Assembly: GCA_964036275.1 (NCBI GenBank)
Contig: OZ038434.1
Location: 5,354,560 to 5,418,559 of the forward strand
DNA: 64,000 bases
Direction: 5' to 3'
From: Litoditis marina
Taxonomy: Eukaryota; Nematoda; Chromadorea; Rhabditida; Rhabditidae
The translations under genes and the position numbers were made by a program. Below, piece after piece: positions 1-24,200 of this stretch. Numbering within the stretch: the stretch's first letter is position 1; each line of letters starts with the position of its first letter. The notes under the pieces were generated by a model that saw only the letters and a list, made by a program, of their open reading frames with translations, did no database searches and was not told where the DNA came from.

Positions 1-2779
1 CTAGATAACATTAGAAATATGAGCCAGACAAACCAATCCTATCGTGTTCTATTCAACCCTGTAATAATCTGTTAACCATAGGTCAAAGAGCAAAAACACA
101 AATATAAAGCAAATAAACAACGACAAACACCCACCTCGTGTATATTTTGCGGTTGAAGAGCCCTCATTGTGCCCGCATGATAGGACAAACGACGTCTGCT
201 GAAGCCCATTTAGAATTAGACACAGACGAAAACAGGAACACCGTATCTCTGTCTGCCTCGTAGACAAGGCAGGAATTATGTGGGTAGGGGGGAGTACACT
301 GCGCACTTCTTGTCAAAATAATACTGATAGGGAATGGAGTCCCCACAATAGATAAGACGCGGGGAGAGAGAGTGAACTTTGTTCCAAACAAAGACCCTAA
401 CAGACCCCACTATCAATGTTCAATGTTGAAACAGCTTCTGCTCACGGCCCATTACACAAAGGGGGGGGGGGGGGGGATTACGAAATTATGTGTCATCAAA
501 TTTCCGGAAGTTCTAGAAACTACGAATCGGCGATCGGCGTACATTGAATACTTATATTTGTGTTTTTAATGATAGCTATGCTAGATAATTATCTGTTGTT
601 ATTTTGAGGTTCTGTTCGTAATAACAGAGAAGAAATAATCACTTATATCATATATGATTTCACGAGTTTCCGTTAAAATCATCTCACCCATATCGCGACA
701 AGATTTTAATTTAATTTCTAGATGTAGATACCGCGCACTCTGATTCCGCACTTTGTACCCAATTCATTCAAAATACTCGTTGTAACAATATGATGTCCTT
801 TTGACAGCTATGCGCTATCAATCAAAATTTGCGCAGAACGCCCTGATTAATCGAAATGAAATTCTCAAGAGGAAAAGTTGCGCTCGCATTACTATTTACA
901 CCCCGCCCAGTTTCTTGCAGTCAGCTCTAATCGTACGCCATTTTCCAAACTTCGCATTGATCCATAGCAGTAAACTAGCTAACTTTGAAATTGGATAATT
1001 GGACTGGAAATATCAGAAACCGCTATCAAGTTAGAAAATCGTGAATGAAAGAATTAGATTCGGGATCATGAAGTGGCTTGGAAATCTACTTGGTTTCTTT
1101 GAACTTCAAAAGCAGCTGGTGTCAGGGGGTGGTAATAAACAAGCTGCCCATAACTCACATCAACATTTCAAACGACAAAGCAATAGATATCTCGACAGAG
1201 TTATAAACTCGTGGTCACGAATGCCTGGATAGAAAATGAATAAATAATATTCACACGAACAAAAAACAAAAGCAATGAAAAAAACAAACGCACATTTGAT
1301 ATAGTACATATATTAATTAGGCAATGAATATTAAAGGTTGTAAGCGGATAATATTCAAAATTAGATAGCCATAGATTAAAAAACTTGACAGCTGGTGGTC
1401 AATCATTAAAAGTGAACCATGGTAACACAGAAATTAAATAAGGTCGTCAAACAGAGTCATATTATTATTAGTAATACAGAAGATTAAAAGGCTATTAATA
1501 TCTGACCGTCATAAAAGGATAAATTCGCGGGACAACGTGAAAAGCACGTGAACTTTGCACCACAAACAAAATGGTTACAGCGATTGTAAGAACTTTGAAA
1601 AATGATGTCATTCAATCGAGTTATCTATCTTAAAGTATACTCAATCTATAACTTCAAGAGTTGTAACATTTTCTATGAATGTTTGTGGTGGCCCATAAAT
1701 AATACCAAGTTCTAACCGTAGTAATAGGGGGTATTCCCGTGCGACAAAAGACAGACTATTAATCATGATAACATGTGTATAAACAACCGAGGCACATGTC
1801 TGTGCGGCTGACCACATTAATAATACAGATACACAGATAGCAGTATCAACTCGGTCTTCTAATATAGGGGGAACTGAATAGAACAGAGTAACTTTTTCAG
1901 CGCATTAAAAAACTGCCGATACGAATGTGTGTTATGGTTTTCTGTTTTTCTCGTTTCAAAACTGTCAAAGTAGCAGAACAGCTAGGCGTATGTTGGATGT
2001 CACGAGGCACTACGTGAAAGAATAAACACCTCTCGACAAAGTCACACGGTCACGGTAGGTATCGAAAAATCCTGGCCAGTTCTACACACTACCCGGTTTT
2101 ACCATCAACTCGTAACTCTAGGGAACCGTTTTCCCCTTAGCGAGTTGTGGCAACCGCACTGTAAAGTAAAAACTAGCGTTTTACTGCAGTAGCAAAACCG
2201 TACTAATGCCGTTTTACGGGTAGTGTTACTGCAGTAATGCCACCAGTAAAACGGTAGTAGTACGGTATCGTTACTGCAGTAAATTGGCAGTTTCACTATA
2301 GTAAAGTGGTTGTTTAACTAGTAAAAAGGCAGGATGTGATTTTTTCTGATTACCCAAGGAATAACAATACGAGGCCTATAATAACACTAGCTTTCCAGTG
2401 TTATTTTTTTCTAGAAAAGAACCCAGTTGATACATGCTATTCATAGATTGAAAAGATTGCCAGTGAACAATGAGTGAATGTGTTTTTGTTATGCGGGTGC
2501 CATAGAATAACCACGCTCCACTGACTCATACTAAAGGAATGAGCGGGCGAGAATAGAAAGAAGTCAAGCACAGCTCCAACGATATAACAAGAACTCAGAG
2601 AAAACATTTTGCACCAGGATACTAAGAGATGGAATTGTTGACTAGAAATGTACACCTACGTACAGCTCAAAAAGAAACAAACTTTCACAAAACGCGAAGA
2701 GCTATTGGGAAAACAATGAAAAAAAGGAAAAGAACCCATAACCTAAATAAATATTCGAAAAAATCAATACGTATCCTTT
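1..2779. other. Non-coding flank downstream of the GPR107-like gene
   Basis: No gene could be supported here. The stretch is AT-rich, contains a G16 homopolymer at 461-476 and a degenerate repeat at 2164-2310 (listed separately). A minus-strand open frame at 164-391 (75 codons) ends in a stop and reads somewhat like protein, but has no convincing splice signals or recognisable motif, so it is not called. No clear AATAAA was seen on the minus strand just past the receptor stop codon at 2780. Confidence 0.5.
2164..2310. repeat. Degenerate internal repeat centred on ACTGCAGTA
   Basis: Units of the form GTTTTACTGCAGTA recur near 2180, 2225 and 2270, separated by variants of ACGGTAGTA and AAACGGTAGT. 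The core ACTGCAGT is self-complementary, so each unit can pair with the others in either orientation. It resembles a decayed array or small inverted-repeat element. The family is not recognised. Confidence 0.5.
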
Positions 2780-14425
<11,646 letters not shown>

Positions 14426-14439
14426 ATCTGAAACAAACA
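14426..14439 (-). promoter_or_regulatory. 3' splice site 2 nt before the receptor start codon (possible trans-splice site)
   Basis: Read on the minus strand, TGTTTGTTTCAG is followed by AT and then the ATG at 14425-14423. A strong acceptor this close to the start codon is typical of spliced-leader addition in nematodes. It could equally be the end of a 5'-UTR intron. It supports the chosen start, since the coding frame opens right after it with a signal-peptide-like sequence. Confidence 0.5.
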
Positions 14440-16530
14440 AGATAACCATCACACAACATACCACTAACCCAAAGAAGGTATGTTCGAACTAACGCCCAAA
14501 CTTTCCGAACACAATAATCCATGGATTACCAACATCATAAAGTCGATTATGAAAACACGTTGTAAGTCGGTGATATGCGAACTGTGTGAATTAAGGTCAG
14601 GACAACTATGAAGCATTAATCGAATCAAAGTAAAATGAATGGAATCGGAAGGTAGTGAAAGGAATCGTTAAAACAAAACGGCCGGGTGTCGATAAAAATT
14701 TGTCGGCCTTTGGGCCAGCGCCGCAGACTTTTTACAGGCGTGGCTTCGAATGCAACTGACGCAGAGTAGTCTGTAAACAAAGTGATAGAAATATAGTCAA
14801 TTTCATTTCTACGTGCGTTTCAACAGTAATTTATTTGGAAAACACTTTTTTCAGTGGAGAAGGGATTCATTGGAGAAGGTTTCAATTGCTTAGTGTAGAA
14901 GTCCACGAAAAAAATGACAAAAGTAAAACTTTTAGGCTTTTCTTGTTTTAGGTTTTTCTTTCTTCAGCGAAAGTTTGGAATGTATATCAAAAACATATAT
15001 GGCAGTTAAGATTCAATTCTAGATTGACCTCTGAAATATTTGCTGACGGAAGATATATTGTTTGATTACAAGTAGATGTACACGAGTTTCTCGAACGCAA
15101 TTACAGCCAGTAGTTACAAGAAAAATCCGCTTGTAGCGAAAATATGCGTCTGAACTGTGCGAAACACTCTTGAGAAAATATTCATAGAGAATAGTGCACA
15201 TAGTACCATACAAAATTGATCATTTCCGTAACAAAGCAGCGAAAATTCACAGTTCCCAGGGCCAATCTCGAGCGTCCATAAAAACTCGCTCGATGTGAAA
15301 AAGACTGAATCACTGTATACTCTATGTTAGTTCCACAAGGGCCTTCACATTTGTGATTCCGAGTTGTTGAAATAGATTTAGAGGAGCGAAAATGATTTAC
15401 AATGTATTTTGATTTACAATGTCGAGGTACAAAATCACACACAGAAGTGTTGAAATAGAGCTCGTGAAGAGCTCGCTTTTCCCAAAACAAGCTTTCACGG
15501 AGATGTTTCCTTACTCCGATGTGTTTGTAGTTTGCTACCGATACTGTTCGGTCTAAAAATTCGCAAACTTTGGCTTCTATAGAGATCAAACTACAACAAA
15601 TATTCGATCAATCCCCGTAGTGGTAAAAAACAGACGGAAAGTTTCAAATAACTGTACGCTAATTCTACTACTGTAGAGGTCCACGATCATCTGAAACAAA
15701 ATATGCATCTTCAATGAAAACCTATTCATCAAGTATTCATCGCTCAACCTTCAACTCAAAACGAATTCCATTTTTACCTATCAGTTTCAAGATCATGTTC
15801 TCTTTCGTTTTTTACAATGCTCCGAATAAATAATCAAAAAACGAAAAAAAAACCTCGGAGCCTGGAAAGTCATAGAGTATCTTATTCTGAACTATACTGA
15901 ACTAGAGTCATCGGAATTATTTAGTCTTGCAACTTTAAAATTGCACGATTCCTTGTGCTAATGTTTCCTGCATGCTAATTTATATATTCGTGCAATGCAC
16001 ACCTGCCTCATTAGCATGCAAACTGTCCACGTTGTTGTTAACATGTTTACGTGAGTCGCAAAACGCCACCCGTGTCTAGTATAGTCTGTTTCACGAAACA
16101 ATAACCCTCTACAGTAAGATTATAAAACTTTTAGGTGAATTTATCATATCTTGTAGGTGTTGTACATAGTTCAAACTCTACAGTCATACAGAGCAGTGAA
16201 TCTAAAATTCGGTTTGTTGATTAGATAAATGCGTTTGAATTTTTGAAAGATTACTGTAGAAAGTCATCGATTGGTGAAACGAACTATATTTCATTCACAT
16301 TCATTTTTTTCCACTGAAAGGTTGCTTGAAGATTGGTCTCTATAGTACAAATACGTCTGCGAATAATTATTAAACTTATTTTAGTTATATCACATATTTT
16401 TAATAGAATAAGTACACAAATATTTTGTTGAAACTAAACTATGTTTTATAGGAAATTCTCGTATTTCGTGATAGTTATCCGGTGTAATTAACTTTTGTTC
16501 GTAATCATAACCTATTTTTCATCAGTCATT
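14440..16530. other. Intergenic stretch, no supported gene
   Basis: AT-rich sequence between the receptor gene and the duplicated block. A 135-codon minus-strand open frame at 15182-15589 has no recognisable domain and no ordered splice context, so it is not called. The region just above 14440 should contain the receptor promoter, but no core element is recognisable. Confidence 0.4.
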
Positions 16531-16790
16531 CTTTCAGCTATTCTCAACGAGGTTTCCCACCATTTGTGAATACTGATGAGATCGTTCTCATGAGAGTTTG
16601 CCCCGGCGAGTGGCCATGAGACTGCCTGACCCCGGTCCATGATTGGTCCCTCAATGGGATATGGGAAAGGAACTTGGGGAAGCGCTCTACCCCTTGCCAT
16701 ACCACTTTGGTCGGTTATTGGTTCAACCGTGGCTCAGCACCCTACTCATTTCTCGATCCCATATCTGCAAACTCGATTGAAACGGTCTCA
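16531..16790. repeat. Tandem duplication, copy 1
   Basis: This block is repeated about 0.94 kb downstream at 17471-17734. The core from GAGTGGCCATGAGACTGCC through TCTCGATCCCATATC differs at only a handful of positions. It is flanked on the plus strand by pyrimidine-CAG, but every plus frame carries stops or breaks between copies. On the minus strand, 16574-16733 reads open with a proline-rich stretch (ALPQVPFPYPIEGPIMDRG), and the four changes across its central part are synonymous, so a minus-strand duplicated exon is possible. Confidence 0.75.
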
Positions 16791-16957
16791 GAAAAGGAAG
16801 CTGCACACTGACAGGTCAGTCTTATTTGTCTTTTAAACAATTGATTTTCATCGAAAACTCTCATTACCAGCAATTTTTCTGCTCTGTTACCGCGTGTAGT
16901 CAACTGGTGTGTAACAATTCCTACTGTATTTCAAATAACTCATTTTTATGTTTTCAG

Positions 16958-19395
16958 CTGCGAACTTGACGAAATTCCGTAAGAAAAAGTATTCTGCAAA
17001 CAGGAAGTATACGGCCAGCAGCAACTATGAGATTCATCATCTACAAGCCCGCGGCCATTTTCTCGTCGGCATTTTGTCAGGTAAAACTTTATGTTCACAT
17101 TTGCTTTTCATTCAAAACCTTCAGATTTGTTAATATTTCGTGTGGTATTTTTGTAGATCTTTAGATGTAACTTGACTAATTCATTGTATCCTTTGAAATC
17201 TAGCATAAGCTTCTGCTGTTAAGATATCAAATTGTGTGACGGATGTTCTTACTATAACTCTCACGAGACTGCTGTGCTAACAATTTCGCTACCGAACCAG
17301 CTCGAGCTAATAACTATCAGTCACCCTATTTTTGCTCATGTTCCTAGAAAAACCCCATACACAACAGAAAATGAGATTTACAGTAAACCCTGTGATATTC
17401 TATTGCGTTTGGTTTGTCGAACTATTGTTCTTGTAGTTGTTCATTCATTACTTCATGTTTTATTCATATTTTTTCAGAATCTTCTCTCAACGAAGTTCTT
17501 CCCTAATTGCAAATACCAATGAGAGTGTTCTCATCAGAGTTTGCACCAGCGAGTGGCCATGAGACTGCCTGACCTCGGTCCATGATTGGTCCCTCAATGG
17601 GATATGGGAAAGGAACTTGGGGAAGCGCTCTACCCGTTGCCATACCAATTTGGTCGGTTATTGGTTCAACCGTGGCTCAGCACCCTACCCATTTCTCGAT
17701 CCCATATCAGCAAACTGGATTGGAACGATCTCAACTGGATACGGGAGTCGGATGCAGATTTGTACGTCTTTTATTTTAGTTTAGAATTCTTGGTTTTTGT
17801 TACACTGTCTTACAAATTGTAGTCTAACTTGTCTCCGCGTAATTCTTTTTTTCTATATTTGCAGAACCATGTGTGTTCACTGGTTTGTTTAATGTTGAGG
17901 AGAATGTATATTTTAAAATATGTTGAATAACCAACTTGTATATTTTCCAGCGTTGTATCGTGATTCGAGGAACTCCTGTGAAAAGGACCATGTCGCTCTT
18001 GATTCAGAAAATCGTCTATCCCTTTCACTTCTAACACGTCTCCAGGTAAGAATTTTCTTTATGAGTTTGACGCGGCGGAACTGCGGTGAAGTTTGTGTTT
18101 TAACTGTGAGAGGAAGTTTTCTCATATAGTCCATTTCATCAAACGATGACTTTCTACAGTAATCTTTCGAATATTCAAGGGCAATTATCTAATCAACGAA
18201 CAGACTTCTAGATTAAATGTTTTCTGTAGTTGTAGTAACCAATGTGGAAAACTAAACCTCGAAGTTTACACTCTTTACAATATCTACAGCTTATAAAAAG
18301 TTCAGTTGGAAGTTCTGCAATCTTACTGTACAGGGCTATTGTTGCGCGAAACAGACTATATTCACTTCATCATGCAGGGAGGAGCATACAATATATAGAG
18401 TTGGTTGTGAGTGAGATGAAAATGAGTAGTTTATGATGTTCTGCTGTAGTTTGATCCCGCTGCGTTTCAGTCATACCGCGGAATCTGTGCTGCATCAAAC
18501 TACAGCCAGAAGGCTGACGCGAAGCATTCTGAAAACTGGAAATGCAGCCTGCTGGCACATAGTACCGGGCGCGGTAGCAATCCCTTGAAAACCTCATGAG
18601 ATACCCCATGAGCAAAAGCTCACGAACTTCATAAGATTGTATTGATTGCTAAGTTTCAACATTAGAAGTTCACAAGTACCTCATAGAATTCTCCCGAGAA
18701 ACTAATATGTGTTTCTCATGAAGGAGGATTTGCTACACCCGCCTGGCCATTTTTAAAAATTGTAAAAGTGGCCTCTCGTCTTTGTTCTGAAACAGACAAC
18801 CAGATTTTGGAACTCGTTGATTCATGATAATTGGTTATTTCTGTCATTCCAGCCTTTCTTGCTTGTTCTGAAGTTCGTACACCCTACGTGGATTTTCTCT
18901 CTACGTCGGATTGGTATGTCAAGGAACCACACTGGGACAAACTGGTAAGAGAGTATCTCAACTTTTTTGTTTTGTTTTCAGGGAATTGCTTTTCTGTGAA
19001 TCTCGCTATTTTGTTTGTTTCATTGGTTCAAACTGATCGGAGGTGATAGTATATGATATTGATCGATTCGATTCACCATTGAAAATCCTGGGAAAGGCAT
19101 TATAATTGTTACAAACACTAATTAATGATTCTGAAGAGTATCGTTTTATCGCTTTCGAGTTTCATATATAAAAGTGTTCCTCAGATCGCTGGATTTCGCA
19201 TTACTTATACTTTTGTGTTGTTTATTCAAAAATATTTACTTGACCACTTATTAATTTCAGTCATCCGAGCAGCAGACACCACGTAGGACAGTACTGGATG
19301 CTACTTACTGTACTGGTACAGTACGATCCCAGAAAGTACTGGATTCATGGATCAAGAAATCAAGTACTGCCGTGAATCGATGGTTCAGACAATGA
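16958..19395 (+). CDS. Putative plus-strand gene, unrecognised product (partial model)
   Basis: Four plus-strand intervals have good acceptors and donors and open frames: 16958-17080 (40 codons, basic, ANLTKFRKKKYSANRKY), 17951-18045 (joins the first in phase), 18853-18944, and 19261-19395, which opens with SSEQQTPRRTVLDATY and ends in TGA after WFRQ. The first two join cleanly. The third reads best (VRTPYVDFLSTSDWYVKE) in a frame that does not follow directly from the second, so an exon may be missing or the model is wrong. No start codon or family was recognised. It could be a decayed gene or chance open frames. Confidence 0.3.
17471..17734. repeat. Tandem duplication, copy 2
   Basis: Second copy of the block at 16531-16790. 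The outer 60 bp have diverged more than the core, which fits an older duplication with a constrained centre. On the minus strand both copies have a GT at the same place at the end of the open stretch (GTATTC in copy 1, GTATTT here), a possible shared splice donor. Confidence 0.75.
18569..18743. mobile_element. Small inverted-repeat element (family B, degraded copy)
   Basis: Ends GCGGTAGCAA and TTGCTACACCCGCC are imperfect inverted copies. The interior matches the copy at 28093-28273: repeated CCTCATGAG-type motifs, TATTGATTGCTA in the middle and a TCTCATGA near the right end. No coding capacity. Confidence 0.65.
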
Positions 19396-20378
19396 TGTCA
19401 TCTGGAGGTAGGATTCGCATGTTCCTAAAAAGCGAACATGACGAATTTTTGTTGTGTTTGTTATTTTTCTGTGTTCATTCAACGGAAGAAAGTACGTATT
19501 TGACAGACAACAGCTCTGAAACAGAGTGACTTGTACCTTAGCCAGAACCCAACTGCTTTATGTGCCATGACTTCTGAAATGCCTTGTATATTGGTACAAA
19601 TTTGTTGGAAATCCCCTCTTACAGTTACGCAACCCCTCACTTATATATTTGTCAACATTCTGATATGAGAGTTTTCCCTGGCAAGTCATTCTGTTTTATA
19701 GAGGAGGTATTCACAGAGCTACAATAGCTGGGAGGCAAAAGTACGCGCCGCAAGTTGTTTTAGTCAGAGAAAACTACCCTTTTCGCTAGCCTATAGCGCT
19801 ATATTGTAACTATCCAAGGCGAAACGCTTTCTTCGAACGCATCAACAACTTTAGTTCGGTTTGACATTGTTTCTGCTACATATTGTGATTCCCCTATCGT
19901 TTGGTGTTCATGACCCAAGCCAGGTGTACATGTTAGTGAGAGCCGATGAGCAGTTTGGATATTTCATCGTACGTGAACAAAACATGCACGCATCAAAAAC
20001 TTGGTGATCAAGTGCGGAATCTCGTAGATTTGTGCAAAACACCCGGCTACTTTAGTTTAGTGAATGCGGGCACATGATGGGTCTACTCTGGAACGTATAT
20101 GAACATTTTGTACGTTACACAACCTAGTACAGTATGAAATATTGGAATCAAAAGAATTTTTCTAACGACAAAGAAGCTCTGTGGTTTTGAATCTGTGGAA
20201 GTGCCTTAATGATCAATTTTTTTCCGCGTTCTGGGAAATGTTCATGTTTCACTTATGCACACCCTCTTGAATGAGACTGCTGACCTGTGAGAAACGTTTT
20301 TATTACCACCTCAGAGGTAGTGTTCATGAACATCTCGGAATACGAACTCGATAGGCGTATCCTATACAACCGCTATGA

Positions 20379-20566
20379 CAGGGTTCATACTTCCTGTTGC
20401 TGAATTCGGCAGAACGCGCTACAACACACAAATCATGATTATCGATCGCTTCGCTTGTTGCCAAATTCAACTACAGCGACATCGCATCGCCAATTGGGTG
20501 TTCATACTTTTCGCTGCCAAATCGAACCGCTGTTGCTGAATTCAGCGACAGGAAGTATGCACCCTG
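20379..20566. mobile_element. Small inverted-repeat element (family C)
   Basis: About 188 bp with terminal inverted repeats close to 30 bp: CAGGGTTCATACTTCCTGTT on the left and the matching GACAGGAAGTATGCACCCTG on the right. The repeats continue inward through GCTGAATTC. No open frame of note, so it is probably a non-autonomous DNA element. Confidence 0.65.
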
Positions 20567-21273
20567 CCTATTCTCTGCTCTAGCATCCCATCGGGACATG
20601 ATTGTCGGAAATAGTGGGCAAAGCGAGAGACGCAGGACGGGATGAAGGGGCCAGGATGATCTTGCATTACCCACCCAGAGTAGTTATAGTCTTTTCCATT
20701 CCAACTGAGACTCCTACAGTAGGATTTCGAAATTTCCAAGCCGTTTTGCTCACTTACTTTTGATCGGAGAAGTTGAGGATTCTCGTACTTCATTCTCCTT
20801 CACAGGTAGAGTAAATATACGAGAGCATTTTCCATGAACGTTATTTTCAGCTTCACAACAGCCTTCGAAAAGTTTGGAAGGTTACTGTAGGCGTCTCAGT
20901 AGGAATGGTATGAACTATAGATACATTCACTTGTTCCCCACTGTTTACTAAACTTTGGTAACTTCTCGGTAAAAAAACATAGAAAATAGTGCGAGTACTT
21001 GATCGGTCTATAACAGTCTCCATCAATATTTATAGTCTGTTTCACATGTACATGGACTACTACAATATGAAGTAAGACTTCTAATGTATTTTCAGCTTGT
21101 AAAATATTTCGGTAGACCTCAATTTTTTAAACCGGTACTGTGAATGTTGAAGCATGCATGTTGAAAAACCTCTCAACAATCTTGTACTTTTCCATAGAAA
21201 ACTACATTAGTTTCATTGATTATGTAAACGGTCACCACCCAATGTTGTCAATACGAGAAATATTGATTACTCT

Positions 21274-24200
21274 TCATATTCTAAACTCTACTTTCTCAAC
21301 AAATGACTTGGTGGTCCCCTTTTCGTTGAGAAGGGCCCGTATAGTCAGTTGACACAACTGGGACATGGGGTTTTTTTTGGCCCGCACAAACAACTGCGAG
21401 GGGGAGAAACCGGCCAGAACCGGGGACAATTCGTGTCTCTTCCAGAAAAGACGAGGAGTCTGATCCCCCAGCTGGTTCAGAATGAAGACCAGACAGTATC
21501 CCGTGGATGGCGCCTGTAACACAGTGTTCTCGCCTACGGTACTTTTGTGTGTATTGAACCTTGTCTGCGCAGTTTTCGTAATGGATTCGTGACGTATCCC
21601 ACTGCAATTTTTGTAAAAGAAGCAATTTTGTTCTTCGCTTAACATGTGATCGAGAGCACAGTGACTGTGCAAACTTCAACCATTCACTATTAGTGTCATC
21701 CAGTGTGTGTGTAAAAAGAAAAGATAGCGGAGTCACAGCGAAAGCTTCATTGTGAATGAATGGAGAAAGTTGAAGAAATGAGATCATCTATTAGTTTTAT
21801 GTCATATTTACAGTGGTAGACGACCACGTGTAACTCACTAGATGTGTGTAGATTTCTCGGTGAGAGGGTCACGCGAACACCCCATGGCCTCAATGTGTGA
21901 AGCGCTGTTTTTGCCGTGTTTGATGGTTATTTATGTTTCACAAAGATTTAAAGTACACATTGTATAAAATAGATACCCACCACCGTAACTAAAAGGGGAG
22001 CTCCTTCTAAAACTTCCACATTGCTCCACAAGTGTGAGGGATCAGGCGGGAGACTAGTTATTGAAACTCTGGTCGGTTCGGAGTGACCCGTCGTAGATCT
22101 GAAAAACACTGTTATCAAACGAGAGAGAGAATGAGCATCAGAAAAATGGAGATTACAAATTATACTTCTCGGCTGAATCAATAATCATGTTTTACACCTT
22201 TGCGAAGTATGGAAACTGGTACACGGTATTAAAGTCGTGGCAACGCTTAGGTGAACATGGGGATTCAAGAAAAAAAACCGCCCCGCAAAAAGTAGGCCGA
22301 GATGCTACATCAGATTAATTCATAATTAGAAACGGTCAAGTGATACTGTACATCTAACTTTCTGCTGTGAACAGTGGATCCTGTACCTGAGTCCATCGTT
22401 GAATTTGTGTTGAATAGCAGCTCCGACTCCATGGACTGGATTGATTACAGTATTCAGAATACAACACAACGAGGGATCGTTTCTGCATAGAAGAAGAGCG
22501 CGCGAACCGCTCAGCACCGGCTCGCACAGCATTTCTTCGTTTTCACAGTCGAATCTGAACCAGAATCACTCGGAACTAGTGTACATTTCACGTATTTATA
22601 CTTTCACGTGAAACCTGATTAGACAGCGGGCGTCGTAGCAAATTAATATGTCAAGTATTTCTTTGATAGTAACCGTTTTTTCATAACCTGACTATTCGAA
22701 AATAACCAGACGGTCAGATTCCAGCTTTGTATGTTTGATACAGATATCGTGCGCAGCGCGGAGCGCTGCGCAGATTAGTTTTTGTTCAAAGATCTGCAGA
22801 CAATACAAAACAGATTATTACAATTTTCTTCAAAGTACGTCGACCATTTTCTTAGATTTTTGCATGAATCACTGAAGGGCAACACGTCTACAAGATACTA
22901 AGTTCACGTTCCAAGTAGAATTTATTCAGAGGAGTTAGAGGGCCCAACGTCTCGCAAAAATGGCTTCCGTGCGGGGCGGCGGCGGCGGCGGCGGCTGCGG
23001 CGCCGGCGACAAAAGTGTCCGCCTCCTCAAATCTCGGCATAGTTTCGCACAAAATTAACTTATTCAAAAAATACATACATTTTTGAAAAGCTCCAAAAAA
23101 GTTGAGGTATACGTATTTTTCAGGTATGTCTGAAATTTGAATATTACGTGTGAGAGAGCCAAAAATGGTCTCGCAAAAAATCATGGATAGACCGGTTTCG
23201 TGAAAATAAAAATGAAAGAACAGTTTAACGTGTAGTAGGAAGACGTTTTCCAATGACGAACTCATGACAGGCGGGTACAGCTTGGTTTTCACTCCTATTC
23301 ACATGTCTCATTGGCGGATTGGATAAACGCTCTATTCACGCACGGCGAACGAAGGTTCGATTCCTGCCTGGAGTCTAGAGTGGAGAATTTGCTATCACTT
23401 GAACGAGGTTACAACTACACCAAACATTCTGAACTACGGCGCGGTTTGAAACTCCAATAGAAAAACATAAAATTCCTTGTTTAGATTATTGTTCAAAAAT
23501 ATCATTTTTATCAAAAATGACCGTTAATTCGTAACCATAGAAAAAGAGTTCAATTAGTATAAAAAACGAGAAGTGTGAAGAAAGTAAAGATTAGTTTTGG
23601 ATAAACATGTACAAGAAATATAAAAGAAGTCCAATAAAAATATTTTGAGGAAAATCCTAATCTCGCCTCTCTTGAAAACAACGGAGTATAAGCTAGATTA
23701 TTGTGAGTCGCAGTCAGAAGTTTTCTTCCGGTAACAAAAAACTCGGTATCCTTTTTTTGAATTTTTGAACCGAGCGAGATTAGCATTTTCCTCAAAATAT
23801 TTTTATTGGACTTCTTTTATATTTCTTGTACATGTTTATCCAAAACTAATCTTTACTTTCTTCACACTTCTCGTTTTTTATACTAATAGATATAGAAGTC
23901 TTGCGGATATAGAAGTCTTGCGAAAAGTGTATGAATTGAGAGACAAAGAATAAAATCTGTCTGTGCTAACATTCCTGTAATCAGACCAGATTGTGTGAAT
24001 CTGTTTTATGATTGAGCAGTGAACGATGACCTAAACAAATCAGTGGGTTTTTGATCATCTCCATTGTCACATGGACTACACTACTACTACATTATGAAAT
24101 TTTGCACTCTTATAAAACTAAAAGAGTCACCTTGTCATGAACTTGGTTCCCAAGGCATCCTTCCACTTTCGAATGCTACCAACTCTTCGTAGTTTCACTC

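Noticed and set aside
15182..15589. 135-codon minus-strand open frame
   Set aside because: No domain, no splice context and no compositional shift relative to the surrounding non-coding DNA.
21296..21787. 163-codon minus-strand open frame overlapping the last exon at 21274-21513
   Set aside because: It is a shadow in a different frame; the phase-consistent chain of upstream exons selects the other frame, which ends at 21274.
22888..23292. 134-codon minus-strand open frame with polyalanine
   Set aside because: The alanine run is a GCC repeat; the frame lies in an intron of a better-supported gene on the same strand and has no recognisable domain.
23305..23375. Functional tRNA gene
   Set aside because: A- and B-boxes are present, but no acceptor or anticodon stem can be formed.
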